A stretch of 64,000 bases of DNA from Mucilaginibacter sp. JRF (GCF_015223065.1 NZ_JADFBY010000003.1:186001-250000); one strand, 5' to 3'. Shown: positions 54,998-63,450, counted from the stretch's first letter. Program-made: numbers and translations. The notes: generated by a model not told the origin, from the letters alone.

Positions 54998-55614
54998 GTC
55001 AGCCAGTTTTTCAGCATTTCTTTACCGTACTCCGTCAGTATCGATTCCGGATGAAACTGTACCCCGCGAACGTTGTATTGTTTATGGCTCAATGCCATTA
55101 CCGAATTATCCTTTTCGTCAATAGCGGTAACGGCAAGTACATCAGGCAAGTCGTCACCATTAACTACCCACGAGTGGTAGCGCCCAACGTTAAAGCTTTG
55201 CGGCAAACCAATAAATAATGGCTCCTGCACATCGGTAACGGTTATCGGCGTGGCTATACCATGCATGGGCTGTTTCAGGTTATACAGCGAGCCGCCAAAC
55301 ACCTCGGCAATAGCTTGCTGACCAAGGCATACACCAAAAATACTTTTGGTAGGCGCATAGCGCTCAATTACCTGCAACAGCAAACCCGCCTCGGATGGTA
55401 TGCCCGGTCCCGGCGACAGGATGATATGATCGAACGCGTCAACATCTTCCAGCTTGAACTGGTCGTTACGCCATACCTCGCATTGCAAACCTATCTCGTT
55501 AACCAAATGCACCAGGTTATAGGTGAACGAATCGTAATTATCTATTATCAGGATGTTGCCCCCCGCCCCCCTAAAGGGGGCGTTTGTATGGATTGCTGTA
55601 TTTTCTGTACTCAT
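54937..55614 (-). CDS. trpG: Anthranilate synthase component II (glutamine amidotransferase)
   Basis: 225 residues. It supplies ammonia from glutamine to TrpE. Core motifs: LIIDNYDSFTYNLV (about 22-35), GVCLGQQAIAEVFGG (nucleophile Cys about 98) and VQFHPESILTEYG (His-Glu about 190). The family is normally about 188-195 residues with the DNYDSF motif almost at the start. Here about 20 extra N-terminal residues (MSTENTAIHTNAPFRGAGGN) and a tail of about 18 residues lie in palindromic repeats. The enzyme core looks intact. It starts 62 bases after trpE. Confidence 0.95.
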   Translation of the reverse strand: MSTENTAIHTNAPFRGAGGNILIIDNYDSFTYNLVHLVNEIGLQCEVWRNDQFKLEDVDAFDHIILSPGPGIPSEAGLLLQVIERYAPTKSIFGVCLGQQAIAEVFGGSLYNLKQPMHGIATPITVTDVQEPLFIGLPQSFNVGRYHSWVVNGDDLPDVLAVTAIDEKDNSVMALSHKQYNVRGVQFHPESILTEYGKEMLKNWLTAPQSPKGGAAAEAENTDNK

Positions 55615-55672
55615 AACTATCTATTAAAAAGCTGTACTTCCATCACCTCCCCTTCAGGGGAGGCCGGGAGGG
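55559..55672. repeat. Composite palindromic element across the trpE-trpG junction
   Basis: Contains CGCCCCC-ctaaa-GGGGGCG (55564-55582) inside trpG and CCTCCCC-ttca-GGGGAGG (55644-55661) right after the trpE stop. The trpG start codon and its first ~20 codons lie between and within these arms. Confidence 0.65.
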
Positions 55673-55676
55673 GCTG

Positions 55677-57086
55677 CTACAGTTCCTCCGCCAGTTCAAT
55701 AGCCTTGCGCAGGGCGGCTATCTTGTTATTAACCTCGTTCAACTCACTCTCCGGTACTGATCCGGCTACAATGCCCGCGCCCGCCTGGTAGTGTAAGGTA
55801 TTGTTCTTACTCAGGAAAGAACGGATCATGATGGCATGGTTAAAATCGCCGTTAAAGCCCAGGTAACCAATAGCGCCGCTGTAAAAGCTGCGTTTTATGT
55901 TCTCGTTCTCGTCAATAATTTCCAAAGCGCGGTATTTAGGCGCGCCGCTCAATGTGCCTGCCGGGAAGGTATCGGCCACAATTTTAAATGCCGATGCACC
56001 CGCGTGCAGCTTACCGCTCACGTGCGATACCAGATGTATCAGGTGCGAATAGTATTGTACCTCTTTAAAGGCCTTAACCTCTACCTGCTCGCAATGCCTG
56101 CTCAAGTCGTTACGGGCAAGGTCAACCAGCATCACGTGCTCGGCCGATTCCTTGGGGTCGTTCTTTAGGTTCAGGGCCAGTTCAGCATCCTTTATATCAT
56201 CGCCGCTGCGTTTAAAGGTGCCGGCAATAGGGTAAATGCTGGCCACACGGTTCTTGATGGTGATCTGTGCCTCGGGCGATGAGCCGAAGATGCGGAAATC
56301 GCCAAAATCAAAATAAAACAAATATGGTGATGGGTTGATGGAACGCAACGCGCGGTACACGTTAAATTCATCACCGGTAAACTCCTTTGAAAAGGCCCTT
56401 GATGGCACGATCTGAAAAACATCACCACGATAAATATGCTGCTTCATCTTCTCCACAATGGCGATGAATTGCTCATTGGTCAGGTTTGATCGCTCGTCGG
56501 CTTTGCTCTTAAAGCTATATTCAGGGAAGTTTTTGTTCTTGATCAGGTATTCCATCTTCTCGATACCACCATTATCAGTTGTACCCTCCACCTCGTTATG
56601 AAATATGTAGAGCTCATTCTTAAAATGATCAATAGCGATAATGTAGCGGTATATGTTATACTGCATCTCCGGTATGCGGCGTATATCATCCTCAACCTGC
56701 TTTAGTTTGATGGTTTCAAAATGTTCAACGGCCTCGTGGGTAAAGTAGCCGAACAGGCCGTTTGAGGTGATCTTGCCAAAGTTGCCTTCGGTTTTAAAGC
56801 ATTGTAAAAAATTGTTTATCTGTTCTATCAGCTCAAACTCGCCGGGGGCAAACGTTTGCTTGCTATCATCCGGATATTGCAGTTTCAGCTCGCCCTGGGT
56901 AAGCGAAAGCCCGCCTATCGGCTCACAACAAACGTAGCTCATGCTGTTTTCGCGGCTATGGTAGTCAGAGCTTTCAAGCAGCAGCGAGTTAGGATACACA
57001 TCGCGCAGGCGCAGGTAAATGCTAACCGGCGTGGTGGTGTCGGCTAACAGTTTTTTATGTGTGGTAACAATTTTAAAATTCTTCAT
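55677..57086 (-). CDS. trpE: Anthranilate synthase component I
   Basis: 469 residues. It converts chorismate to anthranilate with TrpG. Visible: LLLESSD (about 34-40), the tryptophan feedback-binding motif, then PYLFYFDFGDFRIFGSSPEA, PIAGTFKRSGDD, LVDLARNDLSRHCE and GTLSGAPKYRALEIID (about 385-400) of the chorismate-binding domain. Length is typical. First gene of the operon, 94 bases after the trp leader peptide. Expect both feedback inhibition and attenuation. Confidence 0.96.
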   Translation of the reverse strand: MKNFKIVTTHKKLLADTTTPVSIYLRLRDVYPNSLLLESSDYHSRENSMSYVCCEPIGGLSLTQGELKLQYPDDSKQTFAPGEFELIEQINNFLQCFKTEGNFGKITSNGLFGYFTHEAVEHFETIKLKQVEDDIRRIPEMQYNIYRYIIAIDHFKNELYIFHNEVEGTTDNGGIEKMEYLIKNKNFPEYSFKSKADERSNLTNEQFIAIVEKMKQHIYRGDVFQIVPSRAFSKEFTGDEFNVYRALRSINPSPYLFYFDFGDFRIFGSSPEAQITIKNRVASIYPIAGTFKRSGDDIKDAELALNLKNDPKESAEHVMLVDLARNDLSRHCEQVEVKAFKEVQYYSHLIHLVSHVSGKLHAGASAFKIVADTFPAGTLSGAPKYRALEIIDENENIKRSFYSGAIGYLGFNGDFNHAIMIRSFLSKNNTLHYQAGAGIVAGSVPESELNEVNNKIAALRKAIELAEEL

Positions 57087-57104
57087 ACGTTAAAATACCT
57101 GAAA

Positions 57105-57142
57105 ACAAAAAAACCCGTCGAATGAGTGTAATTCGCCGGGTT
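57105..57142 (-). terminator. trp attenuator: intrinsic terminator in the trpE leader
   Basis: Minus strand: AACCCG-G-CGAAT, loop TACACTC, ATTCG-A-CGGGTT, then seven Ts (one internal mismatch pair). The stem ends 18-25 bases before trpE. The 5' arm holds CCGGC, complementary to GCCGG in the leader peptide's last codons, so a competing pairing is possible. Confidence 0.8.
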
Positions 57143-57180
57143 CCATTAGGTTTACAATTGGTTAGTAGTTGATCAATACA

Positions 57181-57240
57181 CTATCCGGCTGCCAAAATTA
57201 AATGGTGCCACCAGTTGTTTAAAAGTGTGATTTTGATCAT
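57181..57240 (-). CDS. trpL: trp operon leader peptide
   Basis: 19 codons plus TAG on the minus strand: MIKITLLNNWWHHLILAAG. Codons 10 and 11 are adjacent TGG (57213-57208), followed by two His codons. It sits between a consensus promoter (57250-57279) and the terminator before trpE, in the arrangement used for ribosome-mediated attenuation. If the ribosome stalls at the Trp codons, GCCGG in codons 18-19 stays free to pair with CCGGC of the terminator's 5' arm, keeping the operon on. When Trp is plentiful, the ribosome reaches the stop codon, covers GCCGG, and the terminator forms. The pairing and its control role are my inference; the ORF, the tandem Trp codons, the promoter and the terminator are read directly. 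It is too short to appear in ordinary gene calls. Confidence 0.85.
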   Translation of the reverse strand: MIKITLLNNWWHHLILAAG

Positions 57241-57249
57241 AATGCGAGG

Positions 57250-57279
57250 CAAATTTAGAAAGAAATTTGATTTGACAAA
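57250..57279 (-). promoter_or_regulatory. Canonical promoter of the trp operon
   Basis: Minus strand: TTTG (57279-57276), 18 bases, TAAATTTG (57257-57250), both exact consensus matches. The expected start of transcription is within a few bases of the leader-peptide ATG at 57240, so the transcript should be leaderless or nearly so. Confidence 0.8.
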
Positions 57280-57294
57280 CTTTTTGTAGAATTT

Positions 57295-57741
57295 TTAGGA
57301 GGTAAAGCCAAAAAATCCTCTTTTGCTCTGAATTATAGCCACTACAATAACCAAAATAGCCAACCCGAAAAATATTGCTATAGCCCTGTGTTTCCCTTGC
57401 GGCAAGGCGATCTTTTTTGATTTACTGTTGCCTATAGTAATTAATACTATCGCAAAAAGCATCATTACAACGTGCTCCATGGTCCAGTAACGGGTTTCGG
57501 CATTCTTCATGGTTTGGCTGGTAAACTGCACAAACGGACTCAAAAAGTACAATATCAAGCCAATCAAGAATTGAGTATGTGCCGATATCAGCGCGAACAG
57601 GTTAAGCTTGCGGTTGCCCTCGGTATAAGGCTTATTGCCAAACCAACCTAAAAAGGCATTTATAACGGCTACCACAACCAGTAATAACACAATGTACCTG
57701 AAACCCGAATGAAGATGTTTAATGATGCTGTAAAGTTCCAT
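57295..57741 (-). CDS. Four-helix membrane protein with conserved His, cytochrome-b-like
   Basis: 148 residues from the ATG at 57741; the longer in-frame start adds a weak non-hydrophobic leader. Four hydrophobic helices (about 14-33, 45-68, 83-104, 120-141). Conserved His in HLHSGFRY (about 8-10), ISAHTQF (about 50) and MEHVVMM (about 85) suggest axial ligands of a b-type heme, as in some Bacteroidota 'cytochrome B' proteins. No proof of heme binding. Its stop lies 16 bases upstream of the trp promoter. Confidence 0.7.
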   Translation of the reverse strand: MELYSIIKHLHSGFRYIVLLLVVVAVINAFLGWFGNKPYTEGNRKLNLFALISAHTQFLIGLILYFLSPFVQFTSQTMKNAETRYWTMEHVVMMLFAIVLITIGNSKSKKIALPQGKHRAIAIFFGLAILVIVVAIIQSKRGFFGFTS

Positions 57742-57893
57742 ATATGGAGTAATAAATATTTTTTGTACGAAGATAGGTAACATTGAGTGCAATGGCCTTT
57801 AAACTGAATTTGTTGACTGCAATTTAGAATGATTGTAAATAGAGCGACATCAGCATAACAAACCAATTTAGCCTGTGGCGGTTATACTACCCT

Positions 57894-59021
57894 ATGGCCA
57901 AGCCGTTACTTGAGTTTACTGATAGAGGCATTTATTGCAGCAAGGGCAAATTTTATATTGACCCCTGGAAACCTGTTGATGATGCCGTGATAACCCATGC
58001 CCATGCCGACCATGCTTACTGGGGGCATAAAAATTATCTGGCGCATCACCTGTCAAAAGAGGTATTGTATTATCGCCTCGGTGAGATCAACCTGCAAACG
58101 GTAGAGTATGGTGAAACGGTGATGAAGAACGGCGTTGAGATATGCCTGTTCCCCGCCGGGCATGTTATCGGCTCGGCGCAGATCAGGATAAGTTACAAGG
58201 GCGAGGTGTGGGTAGTATCCGGCGATTATAAAACGCAGGAGGATGGCATATCAACCCCGTTTGAACCGGTGCCTTGTCAGCATTTTATATCTGAGTGTAC
58301 TTTCGGTATGCCGGTTTATCAATGGAAAGAGCAGGCCGATATATTTAACGATATCAACACATGGTGGTGTAATAACCAGCAAAACGGCTTATTGACCGTT
58401 ATTGCCGGTTACTCGCTGGGTAAGGCGCAGCGCATATTGCAAAACCTTGATCTCAATATTGGTCCGGTATACACCCACGGCGTTATCGAAAATACTAACG
58501 AGGCCTTGCGCCGCAATGGCGTGGTGCTTAACCCAACTACCCGCATTACCGCCGATACGCCAAAGGATGAGATACGTAAAGGCATCATCATAGCGCCGCC
58601 ATCGGCTATTGGCACGCCGTGGATGCGCAAGTTCGGGCCATATAGTTTTGGTTATTGTTCGGGATGGATGGCTTTACGTGGCGCCAAGCGTCGCCGTGCT
58701 GCCGACAGGGGTTTCATACTATCAGATCATGCCGACTGGGATGGCCTAATGAGCGCCATTGACGCCACCGGCTGCGAAAAGGTTTACTTAACTCACGGCT
58801 ATACGGCATCATTCACCCGGTATTTAAATGAGATAGGTTTTGACGCGCAGGAGGTGCATACGCTTTATGGGGATGAGGAGTACACCCCTGACAGTAACAC
58901 CGAAGATACCCCCTCTAAATCTCCCCCAAAGGGGGAGACTTTGAATGAGGTTAATGACATTGACAATAAACAAGTCCTCCCCCTCGGGGAGGATTTAGGA
59001 GGGGTGGGAGGTAATATATGA
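57894..59021 (+). CDS. Ligase-associated DNA exonuclease (metallo-beta-lactamase fold)
   Basis: 375 residues. The N-terminal domain has the metallo-beta-lactamase motif THAHADHAYWG (about 35-45), VSGDYKTQEDG and ECTFGMP; the C-terminal part has FILSDHADWDGL (about 280). It matches the exonuclease partner of bacterial Lhr/LigD-like DNA-repair ligase clusters. The family is about 335-340 residues; residues 339-375 (TPSKSPPKGE... to ...GVGGNI) lie in a palindromic repeat element (58908-59005) and have no homologous appearance. It overlaps the ligase start by 4 bases (ATGA), suggesting coupled translation. Confidence 0.9.
   Translation: MAKPLLEFTDRGIYCSKGKFYIDPWKPVDDAVITHAHADHAYWGHKNYLAHHLSKEVLYYRLGEINLQTVEYGETVMKNGVEICLFPAGHVIGSAQIRISYKGEVWVVSGDYKTQEDGISTPFEPVPCQHFISECTFGMPVYQWKEQADIFNDINTWWCNNQQNGLLTVIAGYSLGKAQRILQNLDLNIGPVYTHGVIENTNEALRRNGVVLNPTTRITADTPKDEIRKGIIIAPPSAIGTPWMRKFGPYSFGYCSGWMALRGAKRRRAADRGFILSDHADWDGLMSAIDATGCEKVYLTHGYTASFTRYLNEIGFDAQEVHTLYGDEEYTPDSNTEDTPSKSPPKGETLNEVNDIDNKQVLPLGEDLGGVGGNI
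58908..59005. repeat. Palindromic repeat element inside the exonuclease 3' end
   Basis: 98 bases with inverted arms: 58908-58942 (ACCCCCTCTAAATCTCCCCC core) and 58972-59005 (AAGTCCTCCCCCTCGGGGAG core). The right arm read on the minus strand resembles 27211-27240 and 53803-53846. It is in frame and supplies codons 339 onward of the exonuclease. The ligase ATG lies 12 bases beyond it. Confidence 0.75.
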
Positions 59022-60661
59022 AAGCCTTTGCCCAACTTTTTCTCTCACTTGATGAAACCAACAAGACCAACGAGAAGGTACGCGTCCTGAAAGATTATTT
59101 TAACAGTGTGCCTGATGCGGATAAGATGCACATGCTTGCGCTTTTTACCGGCAGGCGACCAAAGCGGCCTATCAATTCAACATTGGTGCGTACATGGGCG
59201 GTTGAGGTATCAAACATTCCGGCGTGGTTGTTTGAGGAGAGTTACCATGTGGTGGGCGATCTGGCCGAAACCATGTCGCTGCTGATGCCCGAGAATACAT
59301 CGGGCAGTAACAAAAGCCTGGCCGAATGGGTGGCCGAGATCAATGAGATAGGTACCCGCGGCGAGGAGGAACGCAAGCTTTGGCTTACCGAGGCCTGGGC
59401 CATGCTGGATAAGCAGGAGCGTTTTGTTTTCAATAAGATACTTACCGGCAGCTTTAGGGTGGGTGTATCACAAAACCTGGTGATAAAGGCTTTGGCCGAA
59501 GTAACGGGTATTGAAGCGCCCACGCTTACCCACCGCATAATGGGCAGCTGGATGCCCGAAACTTATAGCTACGAGCAATTGATACAGGCACAGGGTGCAG
59601 CCGACGATATATCGCGCCCGTACCCTTTCTTTTTGGCGTACCCGATACAGGAAACATCTGAGAAACGGAAATCGGCTGATGAGGTGGAGGATGCGCTTGG
59701 CGAGCCGCAGGAGTGGCAGGCCGAGTGGAAGTGGGATGGCATACGTGCCCAAATGATCAAGCGGGATGGTAAAATATTCATCTGGAGCCGGGGCGAGGAT
59801 CTGGCTACTGATAAATTCCCGGAGCTACATCCATTTTTAAAGGCCCTGCCGGATGGTACCGTTTTGGATGGCGAGATACTCAGCTTTAGCAATGGCCTGC
59901 CTATGCCTTTTAATGTGCTGCAAACCCGCATTGGCCGGAAGAACCTGAGCAAAAAAATATTGCAGGAAAGCCCGGTGGCAGTAATTACCTATGATTGCCT
60001 GGAATACGAAGGTGAAGACATCCGTGCTAAAACACAGGCTGAACGGCGGGTGATACTGGAGCAACTGCAAGCTGATACTGAATGCCCTGATATATTCCGC
60101 ATATCAACATTAATAAAATTTGATAGCTGGACAACGCTGGAAACGGTACGTGAACAATCGCGCGCTATGATGGCCGAGGGTATTATGCTCAAACGTAAAA
60201 ATGCTACTTACCAGGTTGGTCGTCGCCGTGGCGACTGGTGGAAGTGGAAAATAGATCCGCTATCCATTGACGCGGTGATGATCTATGCGCAAAAAGGTCA
60301 TGGCCGCCGTGCCGACCTGTATACCGACTATACCTTTGCCGTTTGGGATGGCGATAAGCTGGTGCCCTTTGCCAAAGCCTACTCCGGCCTTACCGATCAG
60401 GAAATAAACAAGGTTGACTACTTTGTGAAACGCAACACGCTCGAAAAATTTGGTCCTGTACGTACCGTGAAGCCTGAGCTGGTGTTTGAGATAGGCTTTG
60501 AGGGTATCAATAAATCAACCCGGCATAAATCGGGCATTGCGTTGCGCTTTCCACGCATATTGCGCTGGCGACACGATAAGAAAAAAGAGGAGGCCGATAC
60601 GCTCGAAACTTTAAAGGCATTACTCGATCCCGTTACTACACCTTCCGACGGAGAGGTGTAG
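59018..60661 (+). CDS. ATP-dependent DNA ligase
   Basis: 547 residues. N-terminal DNA-binding helical domain (about 1-200), then the adenylation motif EWKWDGIRAQ with the AMP-accepting Lys at 238, LDGEILSF (motif III-like), EGIMLKRKNATYQVGRRRGDWWKWK (motifs IV/V, about 380-405) and an OB domain. It belongs to the LigB/LigC-like DNA-repair ligase family, not the NAD-dependent LigA. In many Bacteroidota it is followed by ligase-associated DEXH helicase and PdeM phosphoesterase genes, which are absent here. Confidence 0.92.
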   Translation: MKAFAQLFLSLDETNKTNEKVRVLKDYFNSVPDADKMHMLALFTGRRPKRPINSTLVRTWAVEVSNIPAWLFEESYHVVGDLAETMSLLMPENTSGSNKSLAEWVAEINEIGTRGEEERKLWLTEAWAMLDKQERFVFNKILTGSFRVGVSQNLVIKALAEVTGIEAPTLTHRIMGSWMPETYSYEQLIQAQGAADDISRPYPFFLAYPIQETSEKRKSADEVEDALGEPQEWQAEWKWDGIRAQMIKRDGKIFIWSRGEDLATDKFPELHPFLKALPDGTVLDGEILSFSNGLPMPFNVLQTRIGRKNLSKKILQESPVAVITYDCLEYEGEDIRAKTQAERRVILEQLQADTECPDIFRISTLIKFDSWTTLETVREQSRAMMAEGIMLKRKNATYQVGRRRGDWWKWKIDPLSIDAVMIYAQKGHGRRADLYTDYTFAVWDGDKLVPFAKAYSGLTDQEINKVDYFVKRNTLEKFGPVRTVKPELVFEIGFEGINKSTRHKSGIALRFPRILRWRHDKKKEEADTLETLKALLDPVTTPSDGEV

Positions 60662-61222
60662 TAAATCATGTTCCATTGCGTTCATTATACTGCCTGAATC
60701 TTCACTCGTTTCTTATTGTTTGACACATGGGCTGCCCCAATGTTGTGTATTAATATACACACTAAATTACCCTCTTAGAATATATCATTTAGCTTAACTT
60801 AAGCGAAATCTTTTCGTTCTATGGATTTGTTGGTCGTCATAGAATACTTTAGCAATCTTTTCCCGGTTACAACAAATCATTAAATAACAGCCATTTTACA
60901 ACATTTATAAATTCTGTTATATCTCCGTCATCTGATCAGGTTAAATCAATTGTGCTTATAGCGAAAATTAACGGTAACGAAAGTTGTGAGTTAATTCCGC
61001 ATCCCCTCTCTTTTTGGCACCTATCCAGGCAGTTGCCCCGTTTGAGAAATTTATCTCACAACCTGGGAGAATATTCCCAATATTTCTACACTTTTTGGGA
61101 ATGAAACTCCACGTTAAATTTAATTAAGTTTTAGCTAAAACGATTTGCATGTTTAAATCAAGGGTTAAATAATTTGGAACTTAAATTGTTTTTATTCGTA
61201 TAACGAATACTAATTAATCAAT
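60662..61222. other. Gene-free region between ligase and LruC gene
   Basis: 560 bases, A/T-rich. It holds a 7-bp inverted repeat TGTGTAT-taat-ATACACA (60744-60761) without a T tract, a GGGA...TCCC imperfect palindrome near 61064-61078 and a TATTCGT-ata-ACGAATA inverted repeat (61193-61209). No reading frame or tRNA is seen. TTGGAACTT at 61174-61182 is shared with the next LruC gene's upstream region. Confidence 0.5.
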
Positions 61223-63316
61223 ATGAAAAAATTATTTACTTGCCTGTTAATACTGGGTGTTGCAGGTTTGGCGTCATGTAGAAAAGACAGTTCGAATGAG
61301 CCGACGCCTGAAGTTCCTGTAGACAAAATTGCCCCTGATGGTTTTGATTTTAAAACCAGCAAAGATGTTAACGTGAATATCACATTGCATACTAACTCAA
61401 ATCAGCCTATCTCTGGCGTGGTAGTAAGCATTTACGATCCATCAAACACAGCTATTGATGCTGCCATTTTCAGAGGTGTTACTGATGATAACGGTAAACT
61501 TACCGGTAAAGTTAACGTACCATCGTACTTAACTCAATTATCAATTGACCCTGCTTACGTAGGTTTAATGCGCTATGCTACTGCCAGCATTAAAGGCAAT
61601 GCCACTACTGTTGTAATTGGCGGCAAGGATGGTTATTCAGGCGATATCGTTCCTGAAAGTGTTGAGAACGCCATCCGCAACAACAGCCTTGGTACAAACG
61701 GTTTAATATCAACTGATTTTGTTTACCCCGGTACTTACACTGCCGCAAACGCATTCACCACCCCAACTAACCTTGGTGAGCCGGTTTACTTGGAAACAAC
61801 TTCAGATGTTATTGATCCTTCATTATTATCATACGTTAACGCGTCGTTGCCTGAAGGTACTCCCCTAACAATTTCTCACCCTGAGTATCTGGCTTCAACT
61901 GCTGTTCAAACAATCAACGTAACTACCAAGTCTGATGTATGGGTAACTTTCGTGTCAGAAGGCGCGGGCTACCGTAACACATTGGCCTATTATACTTACA
62001 AAACAAGCACCCCTCCAACTGCTGCCAGCGGTGGTACTTTGTTGGGTGGTATTGATAAGATCACTTACATATTCCCTAATGCTTCGGCATCAGGTTCGGG
62101 CGGTGGCCTGGTAAGTGGCGACAAGGTAAAACTGGGTAACTTTGATGCCGGTACATCTATTGGTTTTGTGTTGATACAAGATGCATGGACCGGCTCGGGC
62201 GTTAACACCGGTAATACCAAATTCTACACTATGGATAAATTCAATCCTGAAACTACTACTTCATTAAAAAGACACAGTGTAATGCTTTATGACGATGTGC
62301 ACAAAGTATATGTTTTAGGTTTTGAAGATCAGAACAGGCAAACAGGTGGTTCAGATAACGACTTTAACGATTTGGTTGTTTATGCTACCGCTAACCCTAT
62401 AACTGCTATATCAAACACAGGTGTTGCTACTATTGATAACGGTGGCGATACTGATGGCGACGGCGTAATTGATGAATTGGATGCTTACCCTAATGATGCT
62501 ACTAAAGCATACAACAGCTACTATCCATCAGCAAGCACTTATGCACAAGTTGCATTTGAAGATAACTGGCCAACTAAAGGCGATTATGATCTGAATGACC
62601 TTGTGGTTAACTATCGCTACTCATTTGTAAGCAACGCTAAAAACCAGGTTGTGAGCATGAAAGGCGAGTTTGTACCAGTAGCTGCCGGTGCATCATTCAA
62701 AAATGGTTTCGGTGTACAATTACCGGTAGCCGCTTCGTCAGTATCATCAGTAACAGGCCACAAAATTACAGGTACTTACCTGCAAATGTCATCAAACGGT
62801 ACCGAGGCTGGTCAAGCCAAAGCGGTTATTATTCCGTTCGATAACCAGGATGCGGTGATCAAAAACGCTGATAACTCATTTTTTATCAATACCATGAATA
62901 CAAAGGATAAAGTTACCGGTACAACAGTTACTGTTAACGTAACCTTTACTACAGCTATTGATCAGGCTAACCTTGCAGTATCAGCTTTCAATCCGTTCCT
63001 GATCAGCAATCAGCGTCGTGGTTATGAGATCCACCTGCCGGGCTTTGCACCAACTGATAAAGTAAACACTAAACTGTTCGGTACGGCTGATGATGCTTCG
63101 GCACCTGCAAGCGGTAAATATTATATCTCTACCGAGAACTGGCCATGGGCTATCAGCTATACAACAGCTATACTTTACCCTATTGAGGAAGCTAACATTA
63201 CTAAAGCTTACCTGCACTTTGCAGACTGGGCAGCATCAGGCGGTACATCATATACCGATTGGTACAGTAGCACTGCCGCGGGTTTCCGTAACACAAGCTT
63301 TATATATACCAAGTAA
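61223..63316 (+). CDS. LruC-domain lipoprotein (paralogue 1)
   Basis: 697 residues. Lipoprotein signal peptide with lipobox LASC (about 16-19), an Ig-like/carboxypeptidase-regulatory-type beta segment (about 35-140, KDVNVNITLHTNSNQPISG), a DUF4114-like motif (about 374, GGSDNDFNDLVVYA), a calcium-binding DTDGDGVIDELDAYP segment (about 407-421) and the LruC domain (about 443-680, beginning FEDNWPTKGDYDLNDLVVNY). These features suggest a surface lipoprotein. LruC was named from a Leptospira protein; its role in Bacteroidota is unknown. A tandem paralogue starts 262 bases after it. Confidence 0.85.
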   Translation: MKKLFTCLLILGVAGLASCRKDSSNEPTPEVPVDKIAPDGFDFKTSKDVNVNITLHTNSNQPISGVVVSIYDPSNTAIDAAIFRGVTDDNGKLTGKVNVPSYLTQLSIDPAYVGLMRYATASIKGNATTVVIGGKDGYSGDIVPESVENAIRNNSLGTNGLISTDFVYPGTYTAANAFTTPTNLGEPVYLETTSDVIDPSLLSYVNASLPEGTPLTISHPEYLASTAVQTINVTTKSDVWVTFVSEGAGYRNTLAYYTYKTSTPPTAASGGTLLGGIDKITYIFPNASASGSGGGLVSGDKVKLGNFDAGTSIGFVLIQDAWTGSGVNTGNTKFYTMDKFNPETTTSLKRHSVMLYDDVHKVYVLGFEDQNRQTGGSDNDFNDLVVYATANPITAISNTGVATIDNGGDTDGDGVIDELDAYPNDATKAYNSYYPSASTYAQVAFEDNWPTKGDYDLNDLVVNYRYSFVSNAKNQVVSMKGEFVPVAAGASFKNGFGVQLPVAASSVSSVTGHKITGTYLQMSSNGTEAGQAKAVIIPFDNQDAVIKNADNSFFINTMNTKDKVTGTTVTVNVTFTTAIDQANLAVSAFNPFLISNQRRGYEIHLPGFAPTDKVNTKLFGTADDASAPASGKYYISTENWPWAISYTTAILYPIEEANITKAYLHFADWAASGGTSYTDWYSSTAAGFRNTSFIYTK

Positions 63317-63354
63317 TTACTATAACTGACCGATAAGTTCAAGAAGTTGAACGG

Positions 63355-63390
63355 AATCCCGGCCGCTGGTAACAGCGCCGGGATTTTTTT
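63355..63390 (+). terminator. Intrinsic terminator after LruC paralogue 1
   Basis: AATCCCGG-(C)-CGCTG / CAGCG-CCGGGATT with loop GTAA and one bulged C, followed by seven Ts. Confidence 0.85.
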
Positions 63391-63429
63391 GTCCATTAAG
63401 TGAGCAATTGGTACGCTATTCTGTCCCTT

Positions 63430-63450
63430 ATTTTCCCCAATGGGGAAAAT
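63430..63450. promoter_or_regulatory. Perfect inverted repeat upstream of LruC paralogue 2
   Basis: ATTTTCCCC-aat-GGGGAAAAT, 9-bp arms, about 130 bases before the ATG. No T tract after it, so it looks more like an operator than a terminator. Confidence 0.5.

Noticed and set aside
60744..60761. Terminator after the DNA ligase
   Set aside because: TGTGTAT-taat-ATACACA has no T tract and is weak, so it is mentioned only as an inverted repeat.
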